Source: Bradysia coprophila
Lineage: Eukaryota > Arthropoda > Insecta > Diptera > Sciaridae
DNA: 64,000 bases
Assembly: GCF_014529535.1 (NCBI RefSeq)
Contig: NW_023503555.1
Location: forward strand, 2,108,001 to 2,172,000
Direction of reading: 5' to 3'
Below the pieces are notes generated by a model that worked only from the letters and a program-made list of their open reading frames with translations, ran no database searches and was not told the origin of the DNA. Every line of letters starts with the position of its first letter. Position 1 is the first letter of the stretch. Below, in pieces: positions 21,431-31,539 of the stretch. Position numbers and translations under genes: made by a program.

Positions 21431-21646
21431 AAAACTGTGAATTGATTTCTAATTCAAGATAAAAGTTTTGATTTTTAAACTACATTTACACATAATTCTA
21501 AGTGCGTTGTCGCTATCTAAATTCAACGAAACGAGCACCGATACGTGTTAAAGACTACTTTTTTGTGTTTGAATTATGTGTAAATGAAGATTAAACATCA
21601 AAACTTTTACCTTGATGATATTAGAAATCAATTCACAGTTTTTAGA
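21431..21646. repeat. 216 bp hairpin in the foldback centre
   Basis: AAACTGTGAATTGATTTCTA plus AAGTTTTGATT and CACATAATTC at the left are matched by the inverse at 21565-21646. The loop has TTCAACGAAACGAGCACCG. Confidence 0.7.
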
Positions 21647-22700
21647 CCCGTACGAAGTACTGGGGTCTTATAGGTTTACGCATACGTTTGTAACACGTCG
21701 AATTGGACTCCCTGAGTAAGGGGAAACCTATTGTGGTTGTCTAGAGATGCCAAATCCGCGAAAAAAAATGTCCGTCTGTCTGTCTGCACGATAACTTGAG
21801 TAAAACGCATCCGATTTTGAAAATTCTTTTTTTTCCCGTTTGGTAATGTCAAAAGACAGGCTAAGTTTGAAGATGAGTGATTTTGGATCGACCCCTCCCG
21901 AGCTGTGGCCCAATAAGTGCTTTACGGTTTTTCGAAGATATCTCCGGACATTTAAACGTTAAACTTGTAAGTGATACGTCAAATAAAAGGTATTTACAAT
22001 ACCGATCGACAAAAAAAAAGTTTATGGAAATCGGATGACCGACTCGTGAGTTAGACCTCTTGGTGTGGAACAGGCACAGGGCGGCAAGCAGTTTTTGCTT
22101 GTAGGTCGGCCACATTTGAACATATTTCGTCTGTTTTAGCTTTATTAGATAGGTATTGACCGTACCAATCAGGTTAAAAAAATTTATGAAATCATGTTCT
22201 CCGGAGCGTGAGCTAGGTCTCTTGGAGTGAGCTCTTATCTGGCTACTCGGAAGTACAGTGAACGTGGTGTATTTTGACAATATCTCGAGTAAATTTTGAC
22301 CGAATTTCATGAATTTTTTTTTGTTTGAAAGGTATTAACGAATGTAAAGCGTCGGTACTATTTCCGGTCTCCTAACAAAATGGCTGCCGGCGGCCATATT
22401 GGATTTTATTAAAAGTGATATATCTTGGGAAAATGGTACTTAGAGAGTTTCTGTTAACATGGAAATAATTTGTTATGTGTGTGGGGTTTCAGGGATTCCA
22501 TATATGGACATGTATATATACCTATATACAGCTATATTGAGCTATATACAGGCATATAGAGCTATATAATATCATATTTTTCTGTGAAATGTTTATTTAT
22601 AGTAAAATATAGTTAATTAAATATAGCGGTACATAGCTGTTTAAATAGGAATTTATGAAATTTGTCTTCGTACGGGGCTGTCTATATTGCCTCCGGCAAT
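21646..22700 (+). mobile_element. Non-autonomous element with CCCGTACGAAG termini, copy 2
   Basis: It starts AGACCCGTACGAAGTAC and ends CTTCGTACGGGGCT (22667-22680), followed by the hairpin ATTGCC-TCC-GGCAAT (22686-22700). It shares the body core of the 2677 element (Pyr-rich GTCTGTCTG, TAACTTGAGTAAA, GGCTAAGTTTGAAGATG) but lacks the 145 bp tandem array. It is nested inside the large foldback element 20533-23730. Confidence 0.65.
22500..22580. repeat. TATA/GCTATA low-complexity run
   Basis: Imperfect repeats of CTATATACAGCTATATTGAG-type sequence near the end of the 21646 element. Confidence 0.6.
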
Positions 22701-23770
22701 TTATTTGTATATGATAACAAGGCAAAGAGTGGATAATGTAAGTGATTTTAAAGGCTTTTGACACGAATAGGTGTTTCGTACGGGTCGGCGTTAGCTATGT
22801 TTTTAATACTAAAATGAAAAAATTAGAAATTTTCGAGATTTTTCGTTAATAAAAATATTGAAATGAAATGAAACACAACTCTTCGTACTATGCATCAATG
22901 AAATCGACACACCCTTGATCCACTAATTCGCCATAATTAAATCGTAAACATCAAAAAATCGATTCTACGGGATCTTTCTTTTCCAAACTCAAAATTTTCG
23001 GTGTATAGACTGCGACGGAACATATTGCAAAACCTGAATGTTTTCTCAAAATTCGGTACGACCGTAGATATCCCAAGATTATATAGATTTCTCAAAATTC
23101 CGTATGACCGAAGTTATCCCAAAATCTGACAGTTTTCTCAGAATACGGGACGACCGAAGTTATCCCAAAATCTGAAAGTTTTCTCAAAATATGGGAAGTC
23201 CGAAATTATCCCAAAATCTAAAAGTTTTCTCAAAATACCAGACGACCGTAGATATCCCAAGATTTTATAGATTTCTCAAAATTCCGTACGACTGAAGATA
23301 TCCCAAAACCTGAAAGTTTTCTCAAAATATGGGACGACCGTAGATATCCCAAGATTATATAGTTTTCTCAAAATTCCGTATGACCGAAGATATCCCAAAA
23401 TCTGAAAGTTTTCTCAAATTTCGGTACAACCGACGATATCCCAAAATCTGAAAGTTTTCTCAGAATACGAGACGACCGAAGTTATCCCAAAATCTGAAAG
23501 TTTTCTCGAAATTCGGTACGACTGAAATTATCCCAAAATCTGAAAGTTTTCTCAAAATTCCAAATATCTGAAGATTTCTCAAAATTGATTTAGCGCTACG
23601 AAATAGCGCTAACTGATTTTGTAGCGCAAAATCGTTCAAGGTTAGCGATATCGCTAAAATTTTGAGAAAACTTTTGAGCTAACTTAACCGTCATAAAAGT
23701 TTGGAAAATTTAAGAGAATGTGGGAAAATGTTTGCCCAAAAACGGCTCTTGGTCACAACCTTGTTAATAA

Positions 23771-23970
23771 CCTGTTCCAGACTGCAAGCATATGTATCAT
23801 TATCGGGTCTATTGCATCCACAGATCAAAGTATTTTTAATCTGTTGATTTCAAATCTTGTACTTTAATTGTTTAACATACATTTTACTGTATACATCACC
23901 ATATTACCCAAAGCTTGACATTATTTTTGTTGTCGTTATCGATAACCGATGAATAGCTGTATGGGACATG
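23771..23970 (+). mobile_element. TTAA-MITE family A copy
   Basis: It starts CCTGTTCCAGACTGCAAGC and ends TGGGACATG|TTAA. About 200 bp, with the conserved internal GTTGTCGTTATCGATAACCG. The left flank is ATAA rather than TTAA. Confidence 0.75.
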
Positions 23971-24000
23971 TTAACTTGTTATTCACTGTATTAACGGATC

Positions 24001-24212
24001 TTATAAAGTACCAACAGCAGCCACTGAACTGTTAGTGACAACGACACCAGAAAAATAATCTCTTGGAAGTGACATCTTATTAAAAAATTGTTTAGAAGAA
24101 ACGAAGAAGTAGATTTCAATCAAATTTGGTTCGGCTTCAAGTGTTTTGCAGATTTTCGATTCATACAAACAAAACTGGTTGCACTTGTTTATATCCAATA
24201 ACACCTGAACGA
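24001..24212 (-). pseudogene. Possible minus-strand terminal exon, unrecognised
   Basis: An acceptor-like CGTTCAG is followed by about 67 codons ending in DYFSGVVVTNSSVAAVGTL and TAA. The composition is protein-like, but no upstream exon or domain is recognisable. It abuts a TTAA-MITE copy that ends at 23970. Confidence 0.15.
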
Positions 24213-24514
24213 TTTAGACGATTCATTAGTTTTGTGCCTAGTTTGTTCAACGGCGGTTCTCTACTAATTAAGGTTCTTTTAACTCTTTCTAAATACATCA
24301 GCTAAGTATCTGTAAGTATCTAAGAGGTCTGAGTATAATCTTTCGAAGCCAAAGTTCATTTTAAATTTTAATGACCAAAATAACCGGTCTACGAAATGTG
24401 TTGTGTTTATTCTTCTTATCAATTTCCTACTGCTTCGCCAACCTTGTTATGTAAACGAACATGATTGCAAAAATAAACGAAAAACTCTGCTCGGCTCTGT
24501 CTACAAAATTACTT

Positions 24515-24554
24515 GATAAATTTTAAAATGAACTTGTTTCATCAGTGGTCAGTC
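24515..24554 (+). promoter_or_regulatory. Candidate core promoter of LRR gene
   Basis: An AT-rich TATA-like stretch (GATAAATT) starts at 24515, about 34 bp before TCAGTC at 24549, which matches the arthropod initiator. Transcription starting there would give a 5' leader of about 25 nt and exclude the ATG at 24528, leaving the intron-split AT|G as the first start codon. The TATA match is imperfect. Confidence 0.4.
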
Positions 24555-25321
24555 TCATCTCAAGTTGTCATCATGTAAGTAAAATAATTTAAGAATTCTG
24601 CCTTCGCTTCGATTCGGTTTCATATCACAGTTTCATTCAATGTAGGAAATTTGGTGTTGTTCTTATTGCTTTGATTCACATATCAGCAGCAACAGCTGGC
24701 ATTCTAATTGAATGTGAATACAAAAATGGTACAGTTGTGACGCTGAACAACTACGACAGGACTTTGATGTGTTATGCAAACATAACCAGCACATTGCCAG
24801 CCGAAAGTGAAACAACCGTCCGAATCACTCCATCGGATGCAACGCAACGTCATCAAGTTGAATACTTTCGTTTGGTGGATCAGGATATTTCCAATAATCT
24901 TGACAACGTCTTAAAAGCCGTTGCTCTTTCTTTCCCGAAATTAAGAGCTATACGACTGGGGAACGTATCGATCGATCACATATCGAAAAACAATTTGAAG
25001 TCGTTTCCTGAACTGGAACTTATCAGCTTGGACAACAATAAAATCAGCGTCTTGGACTCAGATTTGTTTTCGTACACACCGAAACTCAAGTTCATTTATT
25101 TGGACTTCAACAACATTACCAATGTTGACGATAACCTTTTGAATTCATTGGACTACATTGAAGCAGATTTTTCATCGAATCCATGTATCACACAGTCTAC
25201 ATGCAAATCAGAATTACATCACGAAAAGCTCAAAGATACAAATCCAACTTTATTTCACTATTTTCAGTTGATGGCCTCCATCGCAGCAGTTTTGGAAGAA
25301 AACCCCAAATATGGTCGCTGA
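24528..25321 (+). CDS. Secreted leucine-rich-repeat protein (2 exons, split start codon)
   Basis: Exon 2 runs 24646-25321; the intron 24575-24645 has donor AT|GTAAGT and acceptor TGTAG|G. Splicing creates AT|G followed by AAA TTT GGT, so the protein begins MKFGVVLIALIHISAATA, a textbook signal peptide with cleavage near A18, and is about 225 residues long. An upstream in-frame ATG at 24528 would add 15 residues in front, but it may lie before the transcription start. After two early cysteines (C24, C43) and N-glycosylation sites (NGT, NIT), residues ~85-165 hold three or four LRR units (FPKLRAIRLGN, FPELELISLDNNKI, TPKLKFIYLDFNNI). A short cysteine cap (NPCITQSTC) and a ~40 residue tail follow. 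It is probably extracellular with an unknown ligand. It resembles the small secreted LRR proteins found in multiple copies in nematoceran flies. The exon structure and LRR call are strong; function is unknown. Confidence 0.85.
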
Positions 25322-25379
25322 GTTTTAGACTCAGTTAATAGAAGTTGTGTCTGCGCTTATTTACAAGGTTGCCTCTTAA

Positions 25380-25385
25380 AATAAA
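25380..25385 (+). terminator. Poly(A) signal of LRR gene
   Basis: A canonical AATAAA lies 59 bp after the stop codon of the LRR gene and is followed within 40 bp by T-rich sequence. Confidence 0.7.
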
Positions 25386-25460
25386 GTTACGTTAAATCCG
25401 CCAAAAATGATTTTATATTTCAACTGATCTTTAACAATGTAGAATGCCGTGAAACAATAG

Positions 25461-25680
25461 TTATTTCTTTACCTCCTTTAGTACCTTTAGTATCCACGCC
25501 TCTGTGACTGTTTGAAAATCACGTTTTTTAAACTTTAGCATGTCTCTGTCGGCTTCCCTTGCACTCATGGTACTGAATTTTTGTACAACTGTTATTAGAA
25601 TTTCAGGCACTATCGATTGCAACCACAACCAGTTTTCCAACACTCTCTCTGTAGACAGGATGGGCTATGCACCACTCTCA
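25461..25680 (-). pseudogene. Possible terminal exon on minus strand, convergent to LRR gene
   Basis: The minus strand holds a good acceptor (CCTGTCTACAG) near 25660. An open frame of about 60 codons follows (VPEILITVVQKFSTMSARE, ending LKVLKEVKK, TAA). Further upstream on the same strand is a short coding-like stretch (LNKVPQNFWIFIRKVG) ending in a stop. The two could be pieces of one decayed gene or transposon. I recognise no family. Confidence 0.2.
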
Positions 25681-25841
25681 CCGACTTTACGGATGAAAAT
25701 CCAAAAATTTTGCGGAACCTTGTTCAGGGCTCCGAGGTGACTAATAATATCCAAAAATATCAAAAGTGCATCGAAATACTCAGTTAAAATTCATTCAGAC
25801 GCACCGTGCCCTATAAATAAAACCGTGTTCTGCTGACATAT

Positions 25842-26012
25842 GACATCTGTAATCGACAGCAACGACGAAAGTCAACTGTCGAACATAGTATGCGAAAAAC
25901 GAGGCCTTTTATAGTGACAGTGACATTTATACGAAATTAATGAAGTAAAGGTTGTTACATCAATCTATTGAACAAAAGAAGTAGTAGATTCGATAATTAT
26001 TCTTTCCGTCTG
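25842..26012 (-). mobile_element. TTAA-MITE family A, degenerate inverted copy
   Basis: The inverted landmarks CATCTGTAATCGACAGCAAC, GAAGTAAAGG and GAAGTAGTAGATTCGATAAT are in family order. The termini are lost. Confidence 0.5.
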
Positions 26013-26683
26013 TTCATTAACAACACACCGTTGTGCATTAGAGTTTATTGTTCGTCGCTTTTAAATTTTAATGAAATTCCATTAATTCGACGCGCTTTAA
26101 CTTTGATATTTGCCAAACCGTTTTTCGATTGACAATTTCCTTAAACATAGGAAAATTTCCATACAACTAAAATTGATTGATATTTCTCGTTGCTTAGAGT
26201 AAATATTTATAGGAGACAATTTACACTAAATTGCCATTCCAAAGATAAATTTAATATTCGTCAAAGCCATTTCTTATCAGATTTTATATTAAATTCGGAA
26301 AATTTTCGAACGTTTTCTCCTCTCTGCCGTTTATATATGCATAATAGTATTTGCTATTATCGATCTTTTCAAGCGAACACAATTTCCTTTTATTCGTGTA
26401 ATCTTTGCTTTGAAAAGCCATTTAGCATCTTTAAAATGGATATTAATCGGAAAACGTGATTTTGCCTAAGGTATGATATTGTGTGTATAAATTGGGTGGT
26501 ATCTAGTATAGTAATAGTATCGATCGAACTGCCAGCATTGAATAAAAGAACTGTTGTGACGACATTATTGATGAATTATAATCTTATGTTTTGTTTGATA
26601 AGAATTAGTTTTGCTGTTTTTTTAAGTCTTATCTCATACGGCTAGTACCATGATAACAATGGAAAACTAGCTTCGAAAAACCG

Positions 26684-27056
26684 ATGAAATATAATTGGCG
26701 TAACACAAGGCAAAAATTAAAGAAACAAAGTATCGGAGGCACCAGTCACCGAACATTTGTACTAGTAGTTGGACACTCTTGTTCTAGGCTTATCAATGAA
26801 AGGAGAAAAGATGTCCAACTATTGGTACGTGTATTGGAGAAGATGATTGTAACGAATGCTGAGGAACCGAACTGCGATGCATTTTCTGACTTTAAGGTCA
26901 AGCGAATCAGCCACAGATGAATATCCCAAGGCTTGCTAACCAATAGTTTCCTCGAAATTCATGTTAAAATCGTGGTCCAATGGCTAATTATCCCTAGGCT
27001 AAGAGGAGCCCTACATCCAGTATATTTACAATAAAGGCTGAAAAATAAGAAGAAGA
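26684..27056 (+). pseudogene. LINE pol C-terminal remnant and 3' tail
   Basis: The open frame contains CSRLINERRKDVQLLVRVLE, followed by AEEPNCDAFSDF. This resembles the C-terminal LIN..RKDLRLLVxVLTGH region of Jockey/CR1-like pol with the GHC zinc part damaged. It is followed by a short 3' region ending in an AATAAA (AATAAAGGCTG, ~27032) and an A-rich GAAAAATAAGAAGAAG tail. The open frame stops at 26920. Confidence 0.5.
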
Positions 27057-27270
27057 TTCAACTGCATTGAACCTTTTAAAAGCCACTATCCATTTTTAAA
27101 TGCCAAAATTGACCTGAAACAACGATTAAGAGGATTCATTAAAAACAAATGAAGTAAAGGATTTTGCATCAAGAAAATATTTTAGACAACAGGAGCAGCA
27201 GCATATTCTTTGACATTTAGCTTGATTGCACTGCTATTTGTAAAACGTTAATGAAAGTCAAATCAACTAA

Positions 27271-27412
27271 GCCAAGACACTTCAAGCAAAAGTGCTTCTA
27301 ATAACACCTCCAAATTTAGTATTATTTAGTAGGACAAAGAATTTCACATTCTTTTACGGTGCCAAAATTTGTTTGAGTACCCTATTTAGAGTACAACTTA
27401 TGCTTGAAGTGG
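27271..27412. mobile_element. TTAA-MITE family B, diverged copy
   Basis: Ends GCCAAGACACTTCAAGC and GCTTGAAGTGG, with GAGTACCCTATTTAGAGTAC near the right end. The left flank CTAA may be a mutated TTAA. Confidence 0.5.
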
Positions 27413-28575
27413 AATTACATCCGTTGGTGTAAATAAATAAATAAATAAAGTGCATTGACTAAGCGCATTATTTTGCAATATAAATGCATCATTCGAACAT
27501 ACTTAAATAACAATCGAGACCACTCGTCCATTCATCTCTCTACTCGCCGCAAATTTACTTCCAATAAATAAAATTTGCACAAAATATTCCATCGCAGTGA
27601 AGAAAAGTTCGTAATTTATTGTAACTGTTTGGAAAACATTATTTTTTTTTCGGCGAGTGAATTTCGGTACTGTTGGTGCAAACATTTCCCTATCAGATAT
27701 AAAACCAGCGTTACAACATGCAGCATCATAAGTACAGTACAGTATATATTTTCCACTGGAAGAAAAAACCGCATAGAACATATCAAAATGTCAAAATGAT
27801 TAACTTGGATATTGCATGTGTTCGCAGCACTTGTTGAAAAATTTATGAGGAATTTTCTATTGTATTTTCGGATGGGTTATGGGTATGTGTATATACTTAT
27901 GTGAACGAATTTAATAAATGTCTTAAGCCCTATGTATGAACACTTTATTCCGAAAAAAGTAACAAAAAAAATGATTTATTGTATTTTATGCGCAAAGCAC
28001 AAAGGTGAGCACGGTAGAGAATGACGCGAAAATATTGCTTTATTAACATAAGTAAACGCCAAATATACATTATGGTCCCCATGGTAATACAATGAAATTA
28101 AACGAGTCAAATGAATATAAACTTTTTGACTTCTTACCGTTTTTGCTGCAAACAGCACTAATTCAATTTGTTTAAATTTTTTTCCCTAAGAGTGGCACCT
28201 GATGAGTGTAGAATGTAGCTCACTGAAACTTACGTCATCTGCACCTATTTTTTCTGTTCAAAATATAAATTTCAGCAACTATTTTTAGGGAACAATTTTT
28301 CTTGGATTTTCCAAAATTTTCCTAATTTTAAACGAATTTCTGTCCAGCTGTGAATTGTTTGGTTGTATGAATTACTAAACGAATGCAAAGTTAGCATTGA
28401 AGTACAAGAATCAGTGCTGGTGTTAACCTTAATATCTTGGTATCTCACTGTCACAGGATTAAATAGTGAAGCTCAGGATGTGTTGTTTGAGAAGAAGGGT
28501 ACGGTATCACACGTAATAATGTCTTCTAGATTTCATTCGATTACGTGCTCGTATCAATTGCTGTCAATTTTTTAA

Positions 28576-28719
28576 CCTGTCACATACGGCTATTCATCTG
28601 TTATCGATAACGACGAAAAAAACAATGACAAACTCTGATGGGTAATATGGTCCTTTATATATTAAAGTAGTAATAGACCCGATAATAATTCTGGTCATAT
28701 GCTTGCCTCCTGTAACAGG
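28576..28719 (-). mobile_element. TTAA-MITE family A, internally deleted copy
   Basis: Flanked by TTAA on both sides (28572-28575 and 28720-28723), with termini CCTGTCACATACGGC and CCTCCTGTAACAGG. It is inverted and 144 bp long, missing the middle section (AATCTGTTGATTTC region) of the full copies. Confidence 0.8.
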
Positions 28720-29157
28720 TTAATATTTGAAGAAACGGCGATAACTATTGTAACTCGAAACCTGTTCAAAAATATCGACGTCACATCTACTACGAAAGGA
28801 GTAACAGATATTGTGAAGGGATTAGTTGTCAAAAAAATTTTAGGTGAAATATTGGTTCCATTAAGAGGCATCGATGCTTTGCCGTAGCAGTTTGACCAGC
28901 TTTGAGAAAACTGAACAGTTTATGAAAATTTCGTTGAACTGCTAATTTTTCTCAGAGCTCGTCAAACGACTACAACCAAGACTAATTTTTATTTAAAGCA
29001 TTAAAGCTGACACATTCGTGGTCGTACATTTTTCAAAAAGGATTCTGATGAAAAGATATCTTCAAAAATGAAATGCGAGACACGCAAATGTAGTCTACAA
29101 TTTTAGCTAAGTATCGATGCCTCTTAAAATTGAGTTGATAATTTTTTCTTGTATTAA

Positions 29158-29321
29158 AGCAACGCACTTCAAGCATGAGTGGTACTCTAAATAGAATACT
29201 GAAACGGGACAATGTATCAAACAAATTTTTACACAGAAAAAAATCTTGAAAAATTTTTCATACAAAATAGTACTCTGTTTGGCAGCTGTCACTTGAAGCA
29301 CTTTTGCTTGAAGTGCTTTTA
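29158..29321. mobile_element. TTAA-MITE family B copy
   Basis: Flanked by TTAA at 29154-29157 and 29322-29325. Ends AGCAACGCACTTCAAGC and GCTTGAAGTGCTTTTA. About 80% alike to the 49405 copy by eye. Confidence 0.75.
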
Positions 29322-29675
29322 TTAACTTACATCATTCAGCACTTACCGTCAAAAAACATGTGTAGCTCTTTGAGATTCGAATCGTACACTTAAGATATCG
29401 CGTGGCTGATCTATGACTTATGAGTAGTGACTATTGGCAAAACATTTTTTCTTGATTTCTCCGCTGAATTTTCCCACCTGGCTTATATCGTTAAATAATT
29501 CCTATAGAATCGGTAAGACGTTTTAAGTGCAATGGACCATTTGAAAATTAGCCCATCTAGGCTGAAAAATATTCGTTTTTTGATGATTTCTATGAACCAA
29601 AATCTTTTTTTGAAAAAGTAAAACCATTAAAGCAAAAATGTGTTACTTTTAAAGGAAAAATTGTTTTGTGAGTTA

Positions 29676-29804
29676 TACAATCGCTAAACCGAACTGGTGT
29701 GCATACGTTAAACGTTATTTTGCACCAGCTGGTCACATACAATTTCAAATGGGACCAGCTGGTGCAAAAGACCGTATGCACACCAGTTCGGTTTAGCGAT
29801 TGTA
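29676..29804. mobile_element. Palindromic MITE with TA flanks
   Basis: CAATCGCTAAACCGAACTGG plus TGTGCATACG pairs with the inverse at 29771-29802. An inner pair GCACCAGCTGGTC/GACCAGCTGGTGC and a short loop complete it. TA lies on each side, compatible with a Tc1/mariner-type duplication. Confidence 0.7.
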
Positions 29805-29809
29805 ACTTA

Positions 29810-30545
29810 TCCTACTTGGAGAAACCTGTGCAGATTACATAAATTTACTCTTTCGCTGCGGTAAACTAACGCCAAAAGGTAGCCAGCGTTCATTCTCTAT
29901 AGATATTTCAAGAGACGGTGGATCCGATCCTCATCAATAGTCCAAAAATCCGAATCGATTTTATTTACTAGAGAGCGAGCGTTTCACCAGTGCCCACAGA
30001 AACTCATTCAAATTGAAGGTTTCGATATTAAATGGAGCAGCCAAAGGGTAATAGAGGTCATACCACGTCAAATAGAGTAGTACTTTGATACCAATAATAC
30101 CATTAGCAGCCTTAATGATAATTTTGCGAAGACATTAAGAAAAAAAGGTATGGAAATACCCTGCTAGGTGCTTTGGCGCAGCCATATCTATTGGAAACAA
30201 ATTCACTTTGGCCGAACTTACCTCGGCATAATAATTTCTAAACTCAAACCACAAAACCCTTTCTGTGTCACACTCTAATATTCCAGTCATTGAACTCATG
30301 TTTGTTTCCACACACGGAATTTATTGGAACAGATGGTTGCACATCGAAATATTGCGATAATCATCTGTTTTTCACAATGCAAAAAGCAAAATGACTTGAT
30401 GATTCCAATGTTACGATAAGTTCCGGTAATTTAAAGCAAACAATCAACGAGCTCAAGTTCCGTGATTTACAGTAAGTAACAATGAACAGTATCGGAGGCT
30501 AAAACAAACACATTATGACTTCCGGGTAATATAATTTTTTACGAT
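29810..30545. other. Region upstream of the micropeptide promoter
   Basis: No gene or element recognised. ORFs are shorter than 60 codons. Confidence 0.45.
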
Positions 30546-30547
30546 GA

Positions 30548-30582
30548 TATAAAACGTCGTTACATCCACTAGAATGTCAGTG
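30548..30582 (+). promoter_or_regulatory. TATA box and initiator of micropeptide gene
   Basis: TATAAAA at 30548-30554 lies 31 bp upstream of the A in the initiator TCAGTG (30577-30582). This is the canonical arthropod spacing. The predicted leader is 44 nt long and contains no upstream ATG. Confidence 0.75.
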
Positions 30583-30622
30583 TGACTGCTTAAGTGCTCA
30601 ACAATTGAAATCTAAATTAATC

Positions 30623-30834
30623 ATGAAATTTATCGCTTCTTGCTTAACTCTAACTCTATTACACTTCGTTGGCGTAAGTTTCAGAGTTCGAAGATTTTCA
30701 TCTAGTTATGAAAAGCATAATTCTTCGGATTTTTTCAGTTCGTCATTAGCGCACCAGTCGCTCAAGTCGACACGGTGATAAACGCGGTATTGGAAGCAGT
30801 TGGATCATTGTCTGGAACATTCACTGGAGGCTAG
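30623..30834 (+). CDS. 48-residue secreted micropeptide (2 exons)
   Basis: Exon 1 (30623-30673) encodes MKFIASCLTLTLLHFVG. A 65 bp phase-0 intron follows (donor GTAAGT at 30674, acceptor TTTTTTCAG ending 30738). Exon 2 (30739-30834) encodes FVISAPVAQVDTV, then INAVLEAVGSLSGTFTGG and TAG. The first ~22 residues are a clear signal peptide with likely cleavage at ISA|PV. The 26-residue mature peptide has no Lys or Arg and no Cys, one Asp and one Glu, and an alternating hydrophobic pattern compatible with an amphipathic helix; it ends in Gly-Gly. I do not recognise the family. The shape (short secreted peptide, strong TATA promoter) resembles insect immune or accessory-gland peptides, but the negative charge argues against a cecropin-type antimicrobial. 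The promoter, leader, splice sites and signal peptide agree with one another, so the gene model is strong although the function is unknown. Confidence 0.75.
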
Positions 30835-30875
30835 GAATATTTCATAATGAATACCGCAATATTTGTTTTCTATCG

Positions 30876-30881
30876 ATTAAA
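30876..30881 (+). terminator. Possible poly(A) signal (ATTAAA) of micropeptide gene
   Basis: ATTAAA occurs 42 bp after the TAG stop and is followed by T-rich sequence. It is the commonest variant signal. Confidence 0.4.
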
Positions 30882-31418
30882 CATTATGAACACGTATGTT
30901 TTCCTGTTTGATTTAAATATTTTGATCTCATTTCACAAACAAGAGAAGCGCATTTTCAGCATTTTTATACTTGTCAATTCTCTCCTTAGGCCGAATACAC
31001 ACGAGCAATTTTGGGTTGATGGGATCGATAATAAGCATTCCATTGTACGCGAATATTCACAATGGAAGATCCAACATAATTGTCGATTCAATCAACGCAA
31101 AATTGCTCCTTTGTTTCCGACCTTAGGATTGGGTTTCACATTATTTTACAGAATTGACCGGAAAAACTACTGTAGAGGAAATTTCGGGTAAAATTTTTTC
31201 CGTTCTCATAAACACACAGAAGGCTGCGAGAATCGACCAAGAAAACCACTTTTAGACCATTATTTCAATATTTTCAACTTGAAGTGTACTGGAGAATCTC
31301 TAGTAGAACTAATAGTGAAAGGCATTTTTTTTGTATGTGGTGCTCCTCTTCCATCAAAAAGAATGTGTGGTATTCAAAGGCTATTCTTATACAGGAGCTA
31401 TGTATATTTGAATTGCAG

Positions 31419-31537
31419 GCTGCTAGGAATCTCGCGCCGCGTCATTCACAATAATTCACATTTTGACACATTTTGTATAAGGAAGATGTCACTTTGTGAG
31501 TTATTGTGAATGACGCGGCGCGAGATTCCCTAACACC
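31419..31537. mobile_element. Palindromic MITE with CTA flanks
   Basis: GGAATCTCGCGCCGCGTCAT plus TCACAATAA is repeated inverted at the right end. CTA lies on each side, which could be a 3 bp duplication (PIF/Harbinger-like). The CG-rich arms stand out from the AT-rich surroundings. Confidence 0.7.
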
Positions 31538-31539
31538 GA

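Larger units (their letters stand above)
20533..23730. mobile_element. 3.2 kb foldback element with 46 bp tandem-repeat arms
   Basis: The arms at 20595-21431 and 22799-23702 are inverted copies: TATGACGGTTAAGTTAGCTC at the outside, then the palindromic cluster TTTTAGCGATATCGCTAA and AGCGCTATTTCGTAGCGCT. About twelve units follow of TTTTGAGAAAACTTTCAGAT plus TTTGGGATAACTTCGGTCGT and ACGGAA, and finally ATCAAGGGTGTGTCGATTT towards the middle. The centre holds a 216 bp hairpin and the element at 21646. Long inverted arms made of short tandem repeats are the hallmark of Foldback-type transposons. No transposase frame remains. Confidence 0.8.
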
